A stretch of 64,000 nt of DNA from Azorinus chamasolen (GCA_963576725.1 OY755244.1:36468109-36532108); one strand, 5' to 3'; positions 1 through 10,696 are shown, numbered from the stretch's first letter. The notes: generated by a model not told the origin, from the sequence alone. Numbers and translations: made by a program.

Positions 1-190
1 TGTAAGTTAAAAAGGACCATAATTCTGTCAAAATGCTTAATAGAGTTATATACTCTTGTCTACAGATGGAGCTTGTGGTGGTGAATACGTTTTCCAAGTT
101 TCAAAGCTTTATTCCAAGGTTAAGGACAAAAAGTGGATGCGGACGCGGACGCCGGGGCGAGTAGGATAATTAGCTCCACTATTCTTCTGG
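1..190. repeat. Dispersed repeat fragment (unclassified)
   Basis: The tract ends in a GC-richer stretch (gcggacgcggacgccggggc) followed by gagtaggataattagctccac. It resembles the end of a dispersed element rather than coding sequence. The left edge is cut by the window start. No long open frame is present. Confidence 0.3.
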
Positions 191-361
191 GTCTACACCG
201 TTTGCAAATGACAGTGCATGCATTCAAAGTAGGTATTCAAAGTCTCAGTAAAATATCTTTAATAGTATTCAAGATGTAAGATATCTCTTTGAAACCGTCT
301 GATCTGGGTCTACTCTGTTTGCAAAGGCATAGAAAGGTGTATTTATGGAGCAGAGGGTTAA
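190..361. repeat. Right halves of H and A2 MITEs
   Basis: An H half (gggtctacaccgtttgcaaatg, then gcatgcattcaaagt) is followed at about 291 by an A2 half (ctgatctgggtctactctg ... tatttatggag) ending in GGGTTAA. Both left halves are missing. Confidence 0.5.
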
Positions 362-386
362 ACCAAAATTTTATATGTTGGGAAGT

Positions 387-585
387 TTAACCCTTTCCCT
401 CATGAATATTCATATTTGGTCATGGCCGAAAATATTAGATATTATTATTATACCACATTTATATAGTGGTCTTTTCACATAGAATATGTGCATTCAAAAG
501 CACTAAATTATAGAATCAGATTTATATCACTTCATAAACAGACTGAACGGACCCTGATCAGAAGGCTCCTACAGGAACAGATGAT
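387..585. mobile_element. A2 MITE, truncated
   Basis: It starts TTAACCCTTTCCCTCATGAA and runs through the A2 body to the core (gaccctgatcagaaggctcc). It stops just after the palindrome centre and has no right end. Confidence 0.6.
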
Positions 586-784
586 CATGAAAAGTTATTT
601 CAGAAATGGAAATTTGGCAATATAGGTGTTAATACCAGACTATTCCTATCAAGTCTTCTCCCTATGTATCCATTACCATTAGTGATTTCTGTCTTTCACT
701 GATGTCCATTATAAATAATTCTCTCGTGCCTAATATTCAGCACTCTACTTTGTAAACAGTTATGGATGTATGCCTAGTAACACA

Positions 785-895
785 TCCCTCTCTCCTTTGT
801 TTCATCTGTCTTTCTTTCCTTCTTTCTTTCTGTCATTTTTTCTTTCTATCTTTACTTCTTTCCTTATGCCTTCCTTCCTTCTCTAGTCTCTCTTT
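785..895. repeat. Pyrimidine-rich simple repeat
   Basis: About 110 bases are almost only T and C on the + strand, with repeated ctttctttcctt motifs. This is an imperfect microsatellite. Confidence 0.8.
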
Positions 896-933
896 ACAAA
901 AATCTCAAACCATGCATATAAATTGCATTTAGC

Positions 934-1188
934 TTAACCCTTTCCCTCATATAAACATGTTTTCACGCATTTCCAAACAGAGTAGACCCAAATCAGACGG
1001 CTCCTATAGGAGCCATCTGATCAGGGTCTGCTCCGTTTGCTTTTGGCATGATACAGCTCTGATGCTATATCGTAGTTTTTTGTCAAAGCAAAAGAATCCC
1101 ATTTAAAGTTTACATTATAAAAATTGAGCTAAGAAATATTCATGTTGTCATTATTTCTTACATGAATACAGAATGAGGAAAGGGTTAA
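934..1188. mobile_element. A MITE, full length (about 255 bp)
   Basis: It has TTAA at both ends, left end CCCTTTCCCTCATATAAACA, and right end gaatgaggaaaggg before TTAA. The core palindrome is cagacggctcctataggagc with flanking arms. The final TTAA is shared with the next element. Confidence 0.8.
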
Positions 1189-1592
1189 CCCATTACCTGA
1201 TGAATATTCATGATTTCATAAATATTAACCCAATTTCCCTCATAGGCTATTTTTAGACCCAACCTCTTTGAATAAATCTACCGAAAAGAAACATTTACAA
1301 GAGAAAAGGAAAAGTTTAGAATTGAGTAGTATTGAAACCATTGTGATGAATAGAGCATTTGCTCCTATAATGGAGCAAATTAATGCTCTATGTATATTAC
1401 AATGGTTCCAAAAAGTGATTTTTACAGAGGCGCGGAACGGCATATAAAATTTATGAAGGAAAGGGGGTTAAATCAATGTTTTATTTTAATGGCATATGAA
1501 CACAGGAAGTTTTGGACATGCATGGCTGAAACTGTAGAATCTATGTCATTTCACGAGCAAACTGAGCAGACTCTAAATCAGATGGCATTTGT
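1185..1592. mobile_element. A2 MITE interrupted by B
   Basis: The left part (cattacctgatgaatattca) and the right part (aatggcatatgaacacagga ... gcagactctaaatcagatgg) are one A2 element split at its internal TTAA by the B copy at 1225-1471. The 3' end is lost at the next element. Confidence 0.65.
1225..1471. mobile_element. B MITE nested in A2
   Basis: TTAA lies at both ends and the body is typical of B (ataggctatttttagaccc, cgaaaagaaacatttac). The centre palindrome is gagcatttgctcc ... ggagcaaattaatgctc. It lies in the TTAA of the A2 motif aatattaattag. Confidence 0.8.
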
Positions 1593-2167
1593 TTAACCCT
1601 TTCCTCCATACATACGCCTATTTCTACGCCTCTGTAGAGTCACTTTTTGAAACCATTGTGATAAATAGAGCATTTGCTCCATACGAGCATATGCTCTATT
1701 GACCACAATGGTTTCAATACTCAACACAAGTCTAATTTTTTCCTTTTCTCTAGTAAATGCTCCTTTTTGGTAGATTCATTCAAAGAGACCGGCCGCATGG
1801 CTCAGTGGTAGAGCATCTGCTTGCGGTACGGAAGGTCGCAGGTTCGATCCCCAGCCGTAACAGACCAAAAGTTGGTAAAAGTTGGTACTAGTAGCTCCCT
1901 TGTCTACACTGGACATTAAAACGGCAGTTCTAGGAATGATTGGCCTGGTGTCAGGATAATGTGACTGGGTGGGGTACCCTTGCCATGTGCCAGCGGCAGG
2001 GGCATTCCAGTGAGGCAGCACTATAACTTGTCTCAAGCGGGTGCCGTCTGCAAATAACTGAAATACTGTTGGTTGGACGTAAAACCCAACTAACTCACTC
2101 ACTCACTCACTCACTCACTCACTCAAAGAGATTGGGTCTAAAAATAGCCTATGGAGGAAAGGGTTAA
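1593..2167. mobile_element. B MITE split by a SINE
   Basis: It begins TTAACCCTTTCCTCCATA and ends tatggaggaaagggTTAA. The two halves rejoin exactly if 1789-2122 and one copy of a 9-bp duplication are removed. Confidence 0.85.
1789..2122 (+). mobile_element. tRNA-derived SINE with (ACTC)n tail
   Basis: The 5' head carries polymerase III promoter boxes: A box tggctcagtggtagagc at about 1799 and B box ggttcgatccc at about 1842. A body of about 240 bp with no open frame follows, then a 3' end gttggacgtaaaacccaact running into (actc)n. The flanking direct repeat TCAAAGAGA (1780-1788 and 2123-2131) marks target-primed insertion. The acceptor stem does not pair, so it is not a working tRNA gene. 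SINEs of this layout (tRNA head, short tetranucleotide tail) are known from bivalves. The exact family was not determined. Confidence 0.85.
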
Positions 2168-2236
2168 GGTATAGAGTCAATGTGCATAGAATTTTCGACA
2201 TACACTGGTGAAAAGGCTAAAGAAGGCATCGAAAAT

Positions 2237-2446
2237 CGCCCATATTCCCTCATATTGACGCCTTTTGACATCTCCGAAAAAGTTACTTTTTGAAACCATT
2301 GTGATAAATAGAGCATTTGCTCCATATCACAATGGTTTCAAAAATACACAATTCTGGAACTTTCCTTTTCTCTAGTAAATATTCTTTTTCAGTAGATTTA
2401 TTCAAAGTGGTTGGATCTAAAAATAGTCTATGAGGGAATGGGTTAA
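2237..2446. mobile_element. B MITE with core deletion
   Basis: The left end is eroded (cgcccatattccctcatatt) and the right end tgagggaatgggTTAA is intact. The central hairpin has lost one arm (gagcatttgctccatatcac). Confidence 0.7.
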
Positions 2447-2507
2447 GGGCAATTATTATGGTATTTTATTTGCACCTTAGTCTATTTCATAACAGTTATA
2501 TAATTTA

Positions 2508-2829
2508 TACTGTAAACTTCGATAACTCGAACTTCAAGGGACCGTACAAATTAGATTGAGATAACAGGAATTCGAGTCATCAGATTTCTAATCTAAAAGA
2601 TTTCTCAAGGCCACAGCTTAATACAGGTCTAAAGTAATGCTGAAAGCTCCTATAGGAGCTTTCAGCATTACTTTGGACCTGTATTAAGCTGTCATGTGAA
2701 TTTCTAGATATCTGTAGCTATACATTTTAGAGCATTTCTGTATTGTAAGTTTTGGAAGGACTGAAATTTTTGTTCGAGGTATCCCGACGTTCGAGTTATC
2801 CGAGTTCGAGATATCGAAGTTCAACTGTA
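2508..2829. mobile_element. F MITE (Tc1/mariner-like), 322 bp
   Basis: It is TA-bounded. The left end ctgtaaacttcgataactcg pairs with the right end cgagatatcgaagttcaact(gta). A central palindrome of about 80 bp at 2612-2693 contains gaaagctcctataggagctt. A second copy lies at 46466-46789. Confidence 0.8.
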
Positions 2830-3095
2830 ACTTATACCGTAAACTTTACATTCTGCCAATGTTGTGGGGTAAATTTTGTGCGTTTTGTTTTTTTGCATAG
2901 AAACTTTCTGCTTTGATTATCTAGCCTCAAACAGATTTAAATGTGCGACTTATTAAAACAGATTAAAATTTGCGAAATCAATACAAAGTAATATGATTTA
3001 TAATTCACAGAAAACTTTTGTGGTTTGGAAGCTTATATTTGGCAAACAAGAAATCAATAACACAATAACACAAAACTATAGATGGCATAATTATT

Positions 3096-3327
3096 TTAAC
3101 CTTAATACTCCATGAATATTCATGTAGGAAATTAATAATGATATCATGAATATTAATAAGATTTTTAAAATTGCACATGAAAACAGGAAGTTTTGGCCAT
3201 AGTAGAATCTATATAATTTCATAAACAAAGAGAGCTGACCCTGATCAGATGGCTCCTATAGGAACATTTGATCTGGGTCTACTCTATTTGCAAAAGTCAT
3301 GAAAACGTGCATCAGGAAAAGGGTTAA
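3096..3327. mobile_element. A2 MITE
   Basis: TTAA at both ends, with taatactccatgaatattca at the left and caggaaaagggTTAA at the right. The core palindrome is gatggctcctataggaac with decayed arms. Confidence 0.75.
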
Positions 3328-3450
3328 ATACTAAAATCATTATTTCTTTACTATTAACCCTACAACTGAGACAATTCTAAAGAGTGGTCATAACAGGGTT
3401 TGGTGAGAAAAAAGGAGACTGATATTCTTGAATAACCAGAAATGGTGTCA
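3328..3450. repeat. D MITE remnant
   Basis: Decayed D motifs (tactaaaatcattatttc; attctaaagagtggtcata; agggtttggtgaga) appear without clear ends. Confidence 0.5.
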
Positions 3451-3604
3451 AAGCCACCTGATGCTCGCCTGCTTAAAAGTTAAGTCTAAAATGTATCATA
3501 TTGAACAAAAATAAAAATTCAATTTTTATTTTAAACTTAGCTGCATCAATATCAGAATCAAAATGCAACCAAATACCAATTTTCAGATATAGATTTTTAG
3601 ATAC

Positions 3605-3860
3605 TTAACCCTTCGCTTGCTGAATTATAAAATACAGTTCTCCTTCTTTTAAATTACCCATGCCCTGTTGTATAATTACATATATCTTCATTGTGTACAA
3701 GTATTTCGCTGTGCAATCACTGCTGTGGAGTGCACTGGTTGCACAATCAACTTGTAAATAGTGCAGACCCTGATGAGACAGCTCCTGCAGGAGCTGTCTC
3801 ATCTGGGTCTTTACTATTTACAGGTAGGTATATTGACGCGAATAGCAAGCGAAGGGTTAA
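3605..3860. mobile_element. P MITE, full length (256 bp)
   Basis: TTAA target site with an exact 13-bp terminal inverted repeat CCCTTCGCTTGCT / AGCAAGCGAAGGG. An off-centre palindrome (gagacagctcctgcaggagctgtctc with flanking arms) sits near 3760-3830. A second, slightly decayed inverted copy is at 26419-26669. No protein is encoded; the 65-aa reverse-strand frame is a by-product. Confidence 0.85.
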
Positions 3861-3862
3861 CA

Positions 3863-4001
3863 CGATTTAGTGGCCGTTATAGAGAGGTTTTACTGTATAT
3901 ATTATAAGAATACAGAGCAGATCCTATAGGAGCCATCTGACTTGGGTCTACTGTTTGCAAAGGCGTAGAAAGGCGCCGGTATTCATGGAAAAAAGCGTTA
4001 A
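3863..4001. repeat. E end fragment plus A2 right half
   Basis: The Tc1-like right end ggccgttatagagaggtttt(actgta) at 3863-3900 is followed by an A2 half (gatcctataggagccatctg ... TTAA) to 4001. Confidence 0.55.
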
Positions 4002-4112
4002 TGCACACATCTAATAAATTCTTCTTCTGGAAACTTCAAGAGTGGTATGTTTCTCAACCAAATTACAAGGTATCGATTTCAGGTCATATAAAAAATATAA
4101 ATGCCATATTAT

Positions 4113-4325
4113 ATTAACCTACTGACTGCGTGAAATCTCTGTACTGTCATCTACAAACAATGTATTAGCCCCCTGATCAGAGGGCTGCAAGCGGAGCCCT
4201 CTGATCTTGGTCTACTCTGTCAGTCAAATCAACCCCTTTTGCAAATTATACCCCTTAACACATAATGGACTCTATAGTAAATCACAGATGAGCCATTCTA
4301 CTTTGACTATTCAGCAAACCAAGGG
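4113..4325. repeat. H MITE, decayed
   Basis: It contains the H core hairpin (ctgatcagagggctgcaagc ... gagccctctgatcttggtct) and the H end motif gccattctactttga. The ends are eroded. Confidence 0.55.
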
Positions 4326-4339
4326 TTCGAATCCAGGCA

Positions 4340-5280
4340 ACAGTTCTGTCTTGATTTTCATTTTATTTTTAGGTTTCGGACTACTTTCCGAAACCTAATA
4401 GTAATGCATCCCCAGGGCATGCCTCAAGCAAATTTATAAAGAAATTCATATCCCATAATGCGCAATCAGACCACTGTTATACTACGAAATACCAATTTAT
4501 GCTTAGAATGCATACGTTCATTAACCCAAATGCAGACATTTTGAATGGTTTAACGTTGACAGAATGTTTATCACGTAGCGCCGATTAAGCGATTTAGTTA
4601 TCTACGGGTGTATTTCACCCGTATTTCTTCTTTCATTTTGCCAAAAATGTGATTTTGATAACACCCCTTGACAAAAATATAGTTCCAAGTGCAATGCATT
4701 TGATAAACGATATCGATAATTCTTTGTTTGGTATTTGTGTCAATTATTAATATGCGGATGCAACTGTTGCAATTACCAATAATTTTGCCGTGTAAAATGC
4801 TACGTTATATGATAAATTTGGTCGCGTACGAATATATACCACAGAGCGCCGGTAAAAATGAACCAGAAAGTAATCGACATCTAAAAGTCGGGCGTTTATT
4901 TGAAATCTACAAGCATTTCTTGAATTTGTCGGATTGGTACAGACAACGTTACGGAGAAAACAGTAATGAATAATGGTCGGAACGTCGTCAATCTCTACAT
5001 ATTACACACGAACTATGGGAATGAAGATAACGACTGGAAATTGCAGGATACAGTATAAACACCCGATATGACGGGTATGACTCATATCCGCGGATATGAA
5101 TTTCGCAGCCTAAAATCGGCCACAATTTAAGCATTATTTTTCTTATTAGAAAAACCTTTTATCGAGCTTATTGGCTAATATTGTCCATATTTATTATTTG
5201 AAATACGTAAATTTAATATTCATTGCATAATAAGTAGTAACAGTCTGGAAAATTCTACTCGTCCGCTCGCTATGACGAGT
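4340..5280. other. Unrecognised CpG-richer tract with an 81-aa open frame
   Basis: No known repeat was recognised here. CpG is visibly more frequent than in the neighbouring MITEs (for example gtcgcgtacg, cgatatcgataa). An open frame at 4728-4973 (+) ends in an ordinary-looking, charged C-terminus (FEIYKHFLNLSDWYRQRYGE). No upstream exon or homology could be shown. An 18-bp perfect palindrome tcatatccgcggatatga is at 5082-5099. It could be an exon or promoter fragment of a host gene, or chance. Confidence 0.3.
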
Positions 5281-5510
5281 AAAATGAAAAAAAAAAATAT
5301 AAAATAAATAAATTATTATTTAATTTACTGTAATTTAGTTTATAAATAAATAAAATTTAATAATTTAATTTATTTATTATTATTTTTATTATTATTAATA
5401 ATTTATTATTATAATAAAAATAAATTAAAAAATAAATAAAATAAAATAATAAATAAATTTAATATAATTTAATTTATTTAATTTAATTTAATTTACTGTA
5501 GTTATAGTTG
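5281..5510. repeat. AT-only low-complexity tract
   Basis: About 230 bases are nearly all A and T (taaataaa, aatttatt and similar words). Many words are self-complementary, so cruciform or slippage behaviour is likely. Confidence 0.85.
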
Positions 5511-6161
5511 AAGTTGAAGAAAGCTAAAAAAAATCATAATATTCGGCACCGACCCTTCTGCACGAAGGAGCACGGACCGTAGTGAAACGTTCCGGAGATA
5601 TATGGATAACCTTGAGCCTCAAAAGCAATCTGTATTCTGAATGCATCAGAAGTATTTATATTGAGTTTAGAAGATCATAATTATATTTTTACATAATGTG
5701 TGACAAGCATCGTAAACATTGATCATAGACTTTTCTGTTCTATAAGACCAATGTTTATAATGTGTGTAATGTGTTAGGAGACTTGGTACCAGGTTGTAAG
5801 CATTTAAGGATAATTACTCCAATTATAGAGAGTTAGTAGTTATAAAAAAGATAAAGTGGACTTATTTTATTGTATGTGTTACATAATGTTAATTATAACA
5901 TATGCTGAACGTATATAATTCTTGACAATTTTTTGTTTGTATTGTGTGTTTAAGCTTTTTCCCCAGCATTAATCTGTGTTAACATACAAGCATGCTGTTA
6001 TTTTCACCCCTGGTATATAATAATGTCCCAAAATGAAGTAGAGGGACATATTGTGTTTGCTCCGTTTCTTATTCTTATTATTCTTTCTTCCGATTCTGAT
6101 TCTTCCAATTGTTCTTCTTCCCAATGAAGTAAATATTCCAAAATAGGGAATTAATATAATA
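5511..6161. other. No recognisable feature
   Basis: Ordinary AT-rich DNA with only short chance frames. A pyrimidine-rich run (ttattcttattattctttc) lies near 6066-6120. Confidence 0.4.
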
Positions 6162-6413
6162 CATAAATACTTAAACTGCTCTGATCTAATATTTCGACCA
6201 CTAAGGGCCTTTGTCAAAGATTATCATGTCAAAATACACGTCACATTTTTGTTACATGCATTCAGCCATAAAATCAAAGAGAATAATTTTATTCTCTTTG
6301 ATTTTATGGCTGAATGCATGTAACAAAAATGTGACGTGTATTTTGACATGATAATCTTTGACAAAGGCCCTTAGTGGTCGAAATATTAGATCAGAGCAGT
6401 TTAAGTATTTATG
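6162..6413. repeat. 252-bp near-perfect palindrome
   Basis: The left arm (from cataaatacttaaactgc) and the right arm (to gcagtttaagtatttatg) are reverse complements over about 126 bp each. I saw no indel or mismatch, and the centre is at 6287/6288 (caaagagaataa tt ttattctctttg). There is no spacer. The identity of the arms implies a very recent origin or continuing arm-to-arm conversion. The flanks outside 6162-6413 are unrelated to each other and no target duplication is evident. Confidence 0.9.
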
Positions 6414-6529
6414 TTCTTCTTCCGTCATGAACTTGTCCAGAGCATTTCTCAGTAAGACTAAGTAATTGTCCGATCCTAATGAAACTTCATATTAATATTG
6501 CTTGATACATGCAGATGTACATCCCACTT

Positions 6530-7215
6530 TTTATTTTTTGAAAATCACCATAACTAAATGGTTGGCTATAATTGGTCGAAATTTAGATAGTGTTTGGCGA
6601 AGTTATATATCATTCGATTTTTTGCTGAAAATTGGTATCATGGGATATTTGAGTACTCCAAATCAATTGGTTTGTGTTTCGAAAGTACATATATTGGTTG
6701 ATTTTGCTAAAAATTGGTATTACGGTATATTTTGGCACTCGGGACCAATTTATAGGTCTTTTTAAAGAATTGGTTGCCATAGTAACTGAGTGGTGGCTCT
6801 GATTGGTCGAAAATTTAGATATTTTTCGGCAAATTCAGATATTGTTCGATTTTGCCGAAAATTGGTATGTCGGGATATTTTGACACTCAGAATTGATTGG
6901 TATGTCTTTCGAAATGATTTGTTGGTATGGAAACTGAATGGTGAGATCTGATTGGTCAAAAGTTTAGATATTCAAATTTGCTGAAAATTGGCATTTAGGG
7001 GTATTTGGGTATCCCAAACTCAGTCAAGTTGTTTTGAAATACTTGGTTGCCGTGGTAATGGAGTAGTGTCCTCTGAATGGGTCACAATTTACATATTAGA
7101 TTTTTCGGAAAATTTGGTCAGTAGGGATATATATGCAGTTGTTTTAAAAGTGCTGGTTGCCATGTAACCAAGTGCTCACTAATGGACTGTTATTGGTTGA
7201 AATTTAGATATTATG
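6530..7215. repeat. Degenerate tandem repeat (about 110-150 bp units)
   Basis: Similar blocks recur: ttggttgccatagtaactga near 6770, ttgttggtatggaaactgaa near 6919, ttggttgccgtggtaatgga near 7042 and tggttgccatgtaaccaagt near 7151. Each is followed by a gattggtcgaaaatttagat-like segment. Copies are well diverged. Chance frames of 65-87 aa occur inside and are not credible genes. Confidence 0.65.
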
Positions 7216-8019
7216 CTCACCAATAACAGTTGTAAGTTTCGTTTAGGGGACATTCTGCAACATATTCTGTTACAATTAGATCTTGTCAACTGTATGATAT
7301 TTAGATTCACATGGCATATATAATTTATCCAAACGTGGTTGTAGTGTATAGATGGATAGGTGATTGATGCACGCCAAATACTGTTACAATCCACCAGTTA
7401 GTAGCAGAAATATGACCCTTTGTTGCTTTCAGATAGCCATATAGGAAATATGACTGTTAGAAGTCATATCTTGGAACAGCTTGCTCAGATTTCATTTAAA
7501 TTTGACGGGGTATTTACATGGATAGGTGCATGAGGCACAATATATGACGCCAACGTCGGCCAAATAATAATAGAGTAATGGCCCTTTACTAAATTCAAAT
7601 ATAAATTTAAGTAAACTTCGGGCAAATTGAACTATTGGAACTGCACTGTGTGCTACTGGTCATCAATTTATTTCTTTAAACAACATCTTAAACACTGACA
7701 GGATTTTCAGAAAAGTTCACAGCAATTATGTTCAGATGACCGGTCAATTTTAACAAACAGTTCCATTAAACACCATTTTATTTCAGGAAATAATGCTTTA
7801 GAGGTCATCTAACTATGTATCAATGGTACCAGTCCTTCCCTACCAAGCTTTTTCGTATTGTATAGTCACAATCGACATATATATGGTCCGAAACCTTCAG
7901 TACTGTCAGTACTTTGATTCATAATGGCCATACAGGGAAATCAAATTGTTTGCCATGCATGCAATATGCTGATATGTAGCAATTGTTCTTTCCAGCGTTA
8001 AATGTACTGCACTCTCAGA
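7216..8019. other. No recognisable feature
   Basis: No palindromic MITE, tandem unit or long frame was seen. Phrases such as ggataggtg...atga(t)gcac recur near 7352 and 7520, suggesting an old diverged duplication. Confidence 0.35.
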
Positions 8020-8056
8020 ATGCTGAACGTTTCAAAGAGGAATGGTCCATCATTGT
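8020..8056. repeat. H end fragment
   Basis: The H motif caaagaggaatggtccatca(ttg) directly precedes a B element that sits in the H TTAA site. Confidence 0.5.
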
Positions 8057-8287
8057 TTAACCTATTACCTCATGGGCTATTTTTTTAGACCCGACCTCTT
8101 TGAATAAATCTACCGAAAAGGGGCGTTTACCAGAGAAATGGACAATTTTAGAATTTAGTAGTTTTGAAATCATTGCGATAAATAGAGCATTTGCTCCTTT
8201 GGAGCAAATGCTCTATTTATCACAATGATGTCAAAAATTGACTTTTACAGAAGGCGTCAGAAGGCATCATAAGACAGAAATGGGTTC
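8057..8287. mobile_element. B MITE
   Basis: It starts TTAACCTATTACCTCATGGG and ends gaaatgggTTCA, with one target site mutated. The central hairpin gagcatttgctcctttggag is intact. Confidence 0.75.
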
Positions 8288-8522
8288 AGTATGCAAAGAG
8301 TCAATTTAATCCTTAAGGGCTTGAAGAATGTCTAGGAAGAATGTCAATCAAGGCATGTCTGAATATTTTTCTGGTTTCTGATGATATACTTTTTCATGTT
8401 TACTCCTTTCCATTGTCAAGGCAACCAAAGTTTTTAAATGAAAAATAATTCTTTTCTAACAGAAAGCTGACAGACAGCAGACTATAAATTATTCCCTGTA
8501 GGCAACAAAAAGACACCATTAC

Positions 8523-8885
8523 ATTTAATCCGTTCCCTGTTGAATATTAATGTCATAATAATGATGTCACGAATATGTATTAGCTGAATTTTTATAATGG
8601 TATATGTACGCATGCACTTTTGGTATTTGCAGAAATAGTAGTCAGATTTATCATAATTTCGTAAACCAACCTAGAAGATCTGGGTCTACTGATTTTCAAA
8701 AGGCATTTTATCAGACCCTGCTCTGTAAATTTGCTTATTACCGTAAATTAGTTAACATTGATCTACCTCTACAGTTTCTTTCATGGCCAAAAGTGTCTTT
8801 GTTCATTACACCTTTTATAAAACTTCCAATTATAAAATATTCATGATGTCATTTTTTCTTACATGAATATTCATGGAGTAAATGA
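8523..8885. repeat. A2 and inverted A2/A fused remnants
   Basis: The left half of A2 (ccgttccctgttgaatatta) and a reverse A2 right part (attcatgatgtcattttttc ... ttcatggagtaaatg) are joined through damaged core pieces (gatctgggtctactg; atcagaccctgctctg). Confidence 0.45.
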
Positions 8886-9078
8886 AGAGACACTTTCAGG
8901 TCAATACTAAATCACTTCTTTTAAATTAGAAGTAAGATTTCTCTTGAGAATTGGTGAAGCATTATACTGAATTATGTCTAAGTTGTCTGGACCTTGTCAG
9001 GAATTGCTGTATTACTGACATCAATATCGACACTAGGAAGTGGAAGGAATAAATTGATCAAACTATACTAGATGTTTG

Positions 9079-9305
9079 TTTAACCCTTTCCTCCATAAAT
9101 ACGCCTCCGTAGTCATCATGCTGCACTTCTTGAAACCATTGTGATAAATAGAGCATTTGCTCCTATAGGAGCAAATGCTCTATTTATCACAATGGTTTCA
9201 AACTACAAAATTCTAAATTTTTCCTTTTCTCTAGTAAATGCTCCTTTTCCGTACATTTATTCAAAGAGGTTGGATCTAAAAATAGCCTATAAGGGAATGG
9301 GTTAA
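9079..9305. mobile_element. B MITE, full length
   Basis: TTAACCCTTTCCTCCATAAA at the left and aagggaatgggTTAA at the right. The core is a perfect hairpin centred on gctcctataggagc. Confidence 0.85.
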
Positions 9306-9541
9306 CCCTTTCCCTCATGAATACTAGAGAAATAATGAATGTCTGCCAATTTTTATCATGAACAAGGAGATTTTGTACCAATTGGTATAAGCTGTAGAAT
9401 CAGATCAATATTCTGTCATGAGCAAACAGTGCAGACCCTGATCAGATGGCTCCTACAGGAGACGTTTGATCTGGCTCTACTCTGTTTGCAAAGGTGTGGA
9501 AATGTGTCAATATGACTGGAAGGCCTACACTTGTATGTTAA
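9302..9541. mobile_element. A2 MITE
   Basis: It shares its left TTAA with the B copy at 9079. The core is gatggctcctacaggagacg. The right end is eroded but closes at TTAA 9538-9541. Confidence 0.65.
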
Positions 9542-9571
9542 CCCTTAGATTTCTGTAAAAATGATGTCTGC

Positions 9572-9802
9572 TTAACCTATTCCCTCATATGGACTCCCTT
9601 TGACGCCTCTGCAAAAGTCACTTTATGAAACCATAGTGATAAATAGAGCATTTGCTCCATAGGAGCAAATGCTCTATTTATCACAATGGTTTCAAAACTA
9701 CCCAATTCTAAAAAAAATATTTTCTCTAGTTAATGGTCCTTTTTGGTAGATTTATTCAAAGAGTCTAGGCCTAAAAATTAAGCCTATCAGGGAATGGATT
9801 CA
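9572..9802. mobile_element. B MITE
   Basis: TTAACCTATTCCCTCATATG at the left and tcagggaatggaTTCA at the right. The core hairpin gagcatttgctccataggag is intact. Confidence 0.75.
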
Positions 9803-10264
9803 TCTCTATTCCGTTACAGTTTTCAGTTATTTCTGATAATTCATTCAAGCTTTTGACAACTTTTCTTCTAGAGAGAGAGGGTTGAAAGCAATGTGTCTAT
9901 AAATGAGGAATTTTAAAAGTCTGTAAAAAATGAAAAAAAAATGCAGTATGCATGGTTCATAAAATTTATCACTTAAAATGGCGAAAGTGATTTCAAGAAT
10001 AGATGTTGCTCGTGTTTTAGACAAATATATTTGCCCATGTTTTAGACAAAATTTGTCGGCCATTAACGGTAGTTCTGTATCAGTGGTAACTATTCTGTAG
10101 AGTTCTGACTGATTCCCCCGGGGGCTCAAATGGTTCTATAATGTGCTAGCGATATCGCAATATTTTGTTCTAGAACAAGAAATTACGAGTAACAAGTGAA
10201 CCGTTATTATTGATCTGTGATACAAGTTGTTCCGGGAAATCTTCATGAAATGGTCCAAACAGTA
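9803..10264. other. No recognisable feature
   Basis: No repeat family was recognised. A 94-codon reverse frame (9845-10129) has no recognisable motif and is judged chance. Confidence 0.35.
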
Positions 10265-10514
10265 TTAACCCTTTCCCTCATACAAACGTGTTTTCACGCA
10301 TTTGCAAACAGAGTAGACCCAGATCAGACGGCTCCTAGAAGAGCCGTCTGATCAGGGTCTGCTCTGTTTGCTTATAGAATTTGATAGATATGTTTATTTA
10401 CTTTCTAAAATGACTACAATAATCCATATTCCAGATTTCATTATAGCCATTTTGTTAATGAATATTCAGTAGGTATTGAAATTTGGTCTAAATATAGAAC
10501 AGGGAAAGGGTTAA
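10265..10514. mobile_element. A MITE, full length (250 bp)
   Basis: TTAA ends, CCCTTTCCCTCATACAAACG at the left and agaacagggaaaggg at the right. The hairpin arms around ggctcctagaagagcc carry the family's A/A mismatch (acccAgatcag opposite ctgatcAgggt). Confidence 0.85.
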
Positions 10515-10696
10515 ACCCTAGTCCAGAGGTCTAGATAAGGTATGTGCATAAATTTAAACATTTTCAAAAATAACTCCTTTATTTCTCCATCAAACCTATG
10601 CTCTGTTTGCTAAATATGAAATTACAATAGATCTGACTCCTAGGTTTCTGCCAATACCAAACAAAAATTCCTGTGTACATAAGCCATTATAACAAG
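10515..10696. repeat. D-left / A-right chimera
   Basis: The D left half (ccagaggtctagataagg ... tttatttctccatcaaacc) passes directly into an A right half (tatgctctgtttgctaaata ...). The join lies where both families have their palindromes. Confidence 0.6.

Noticed and set aside
1793..1863. Functional tRNA gene
   Set aside because: A and B boxes are present but the acceptor stem does not pair, and the sequence continues into a SINE body with tail and target duplication.
4316..4345. B-box-like gggttcgaatcc suggesting a tRNA
   Set aside because: No A box or cloverleaf upstream.
5281..5510. AT-only tract as a replication origin or scaffold-attachment site
   Set aside because: Composition alone does not support a specific function.
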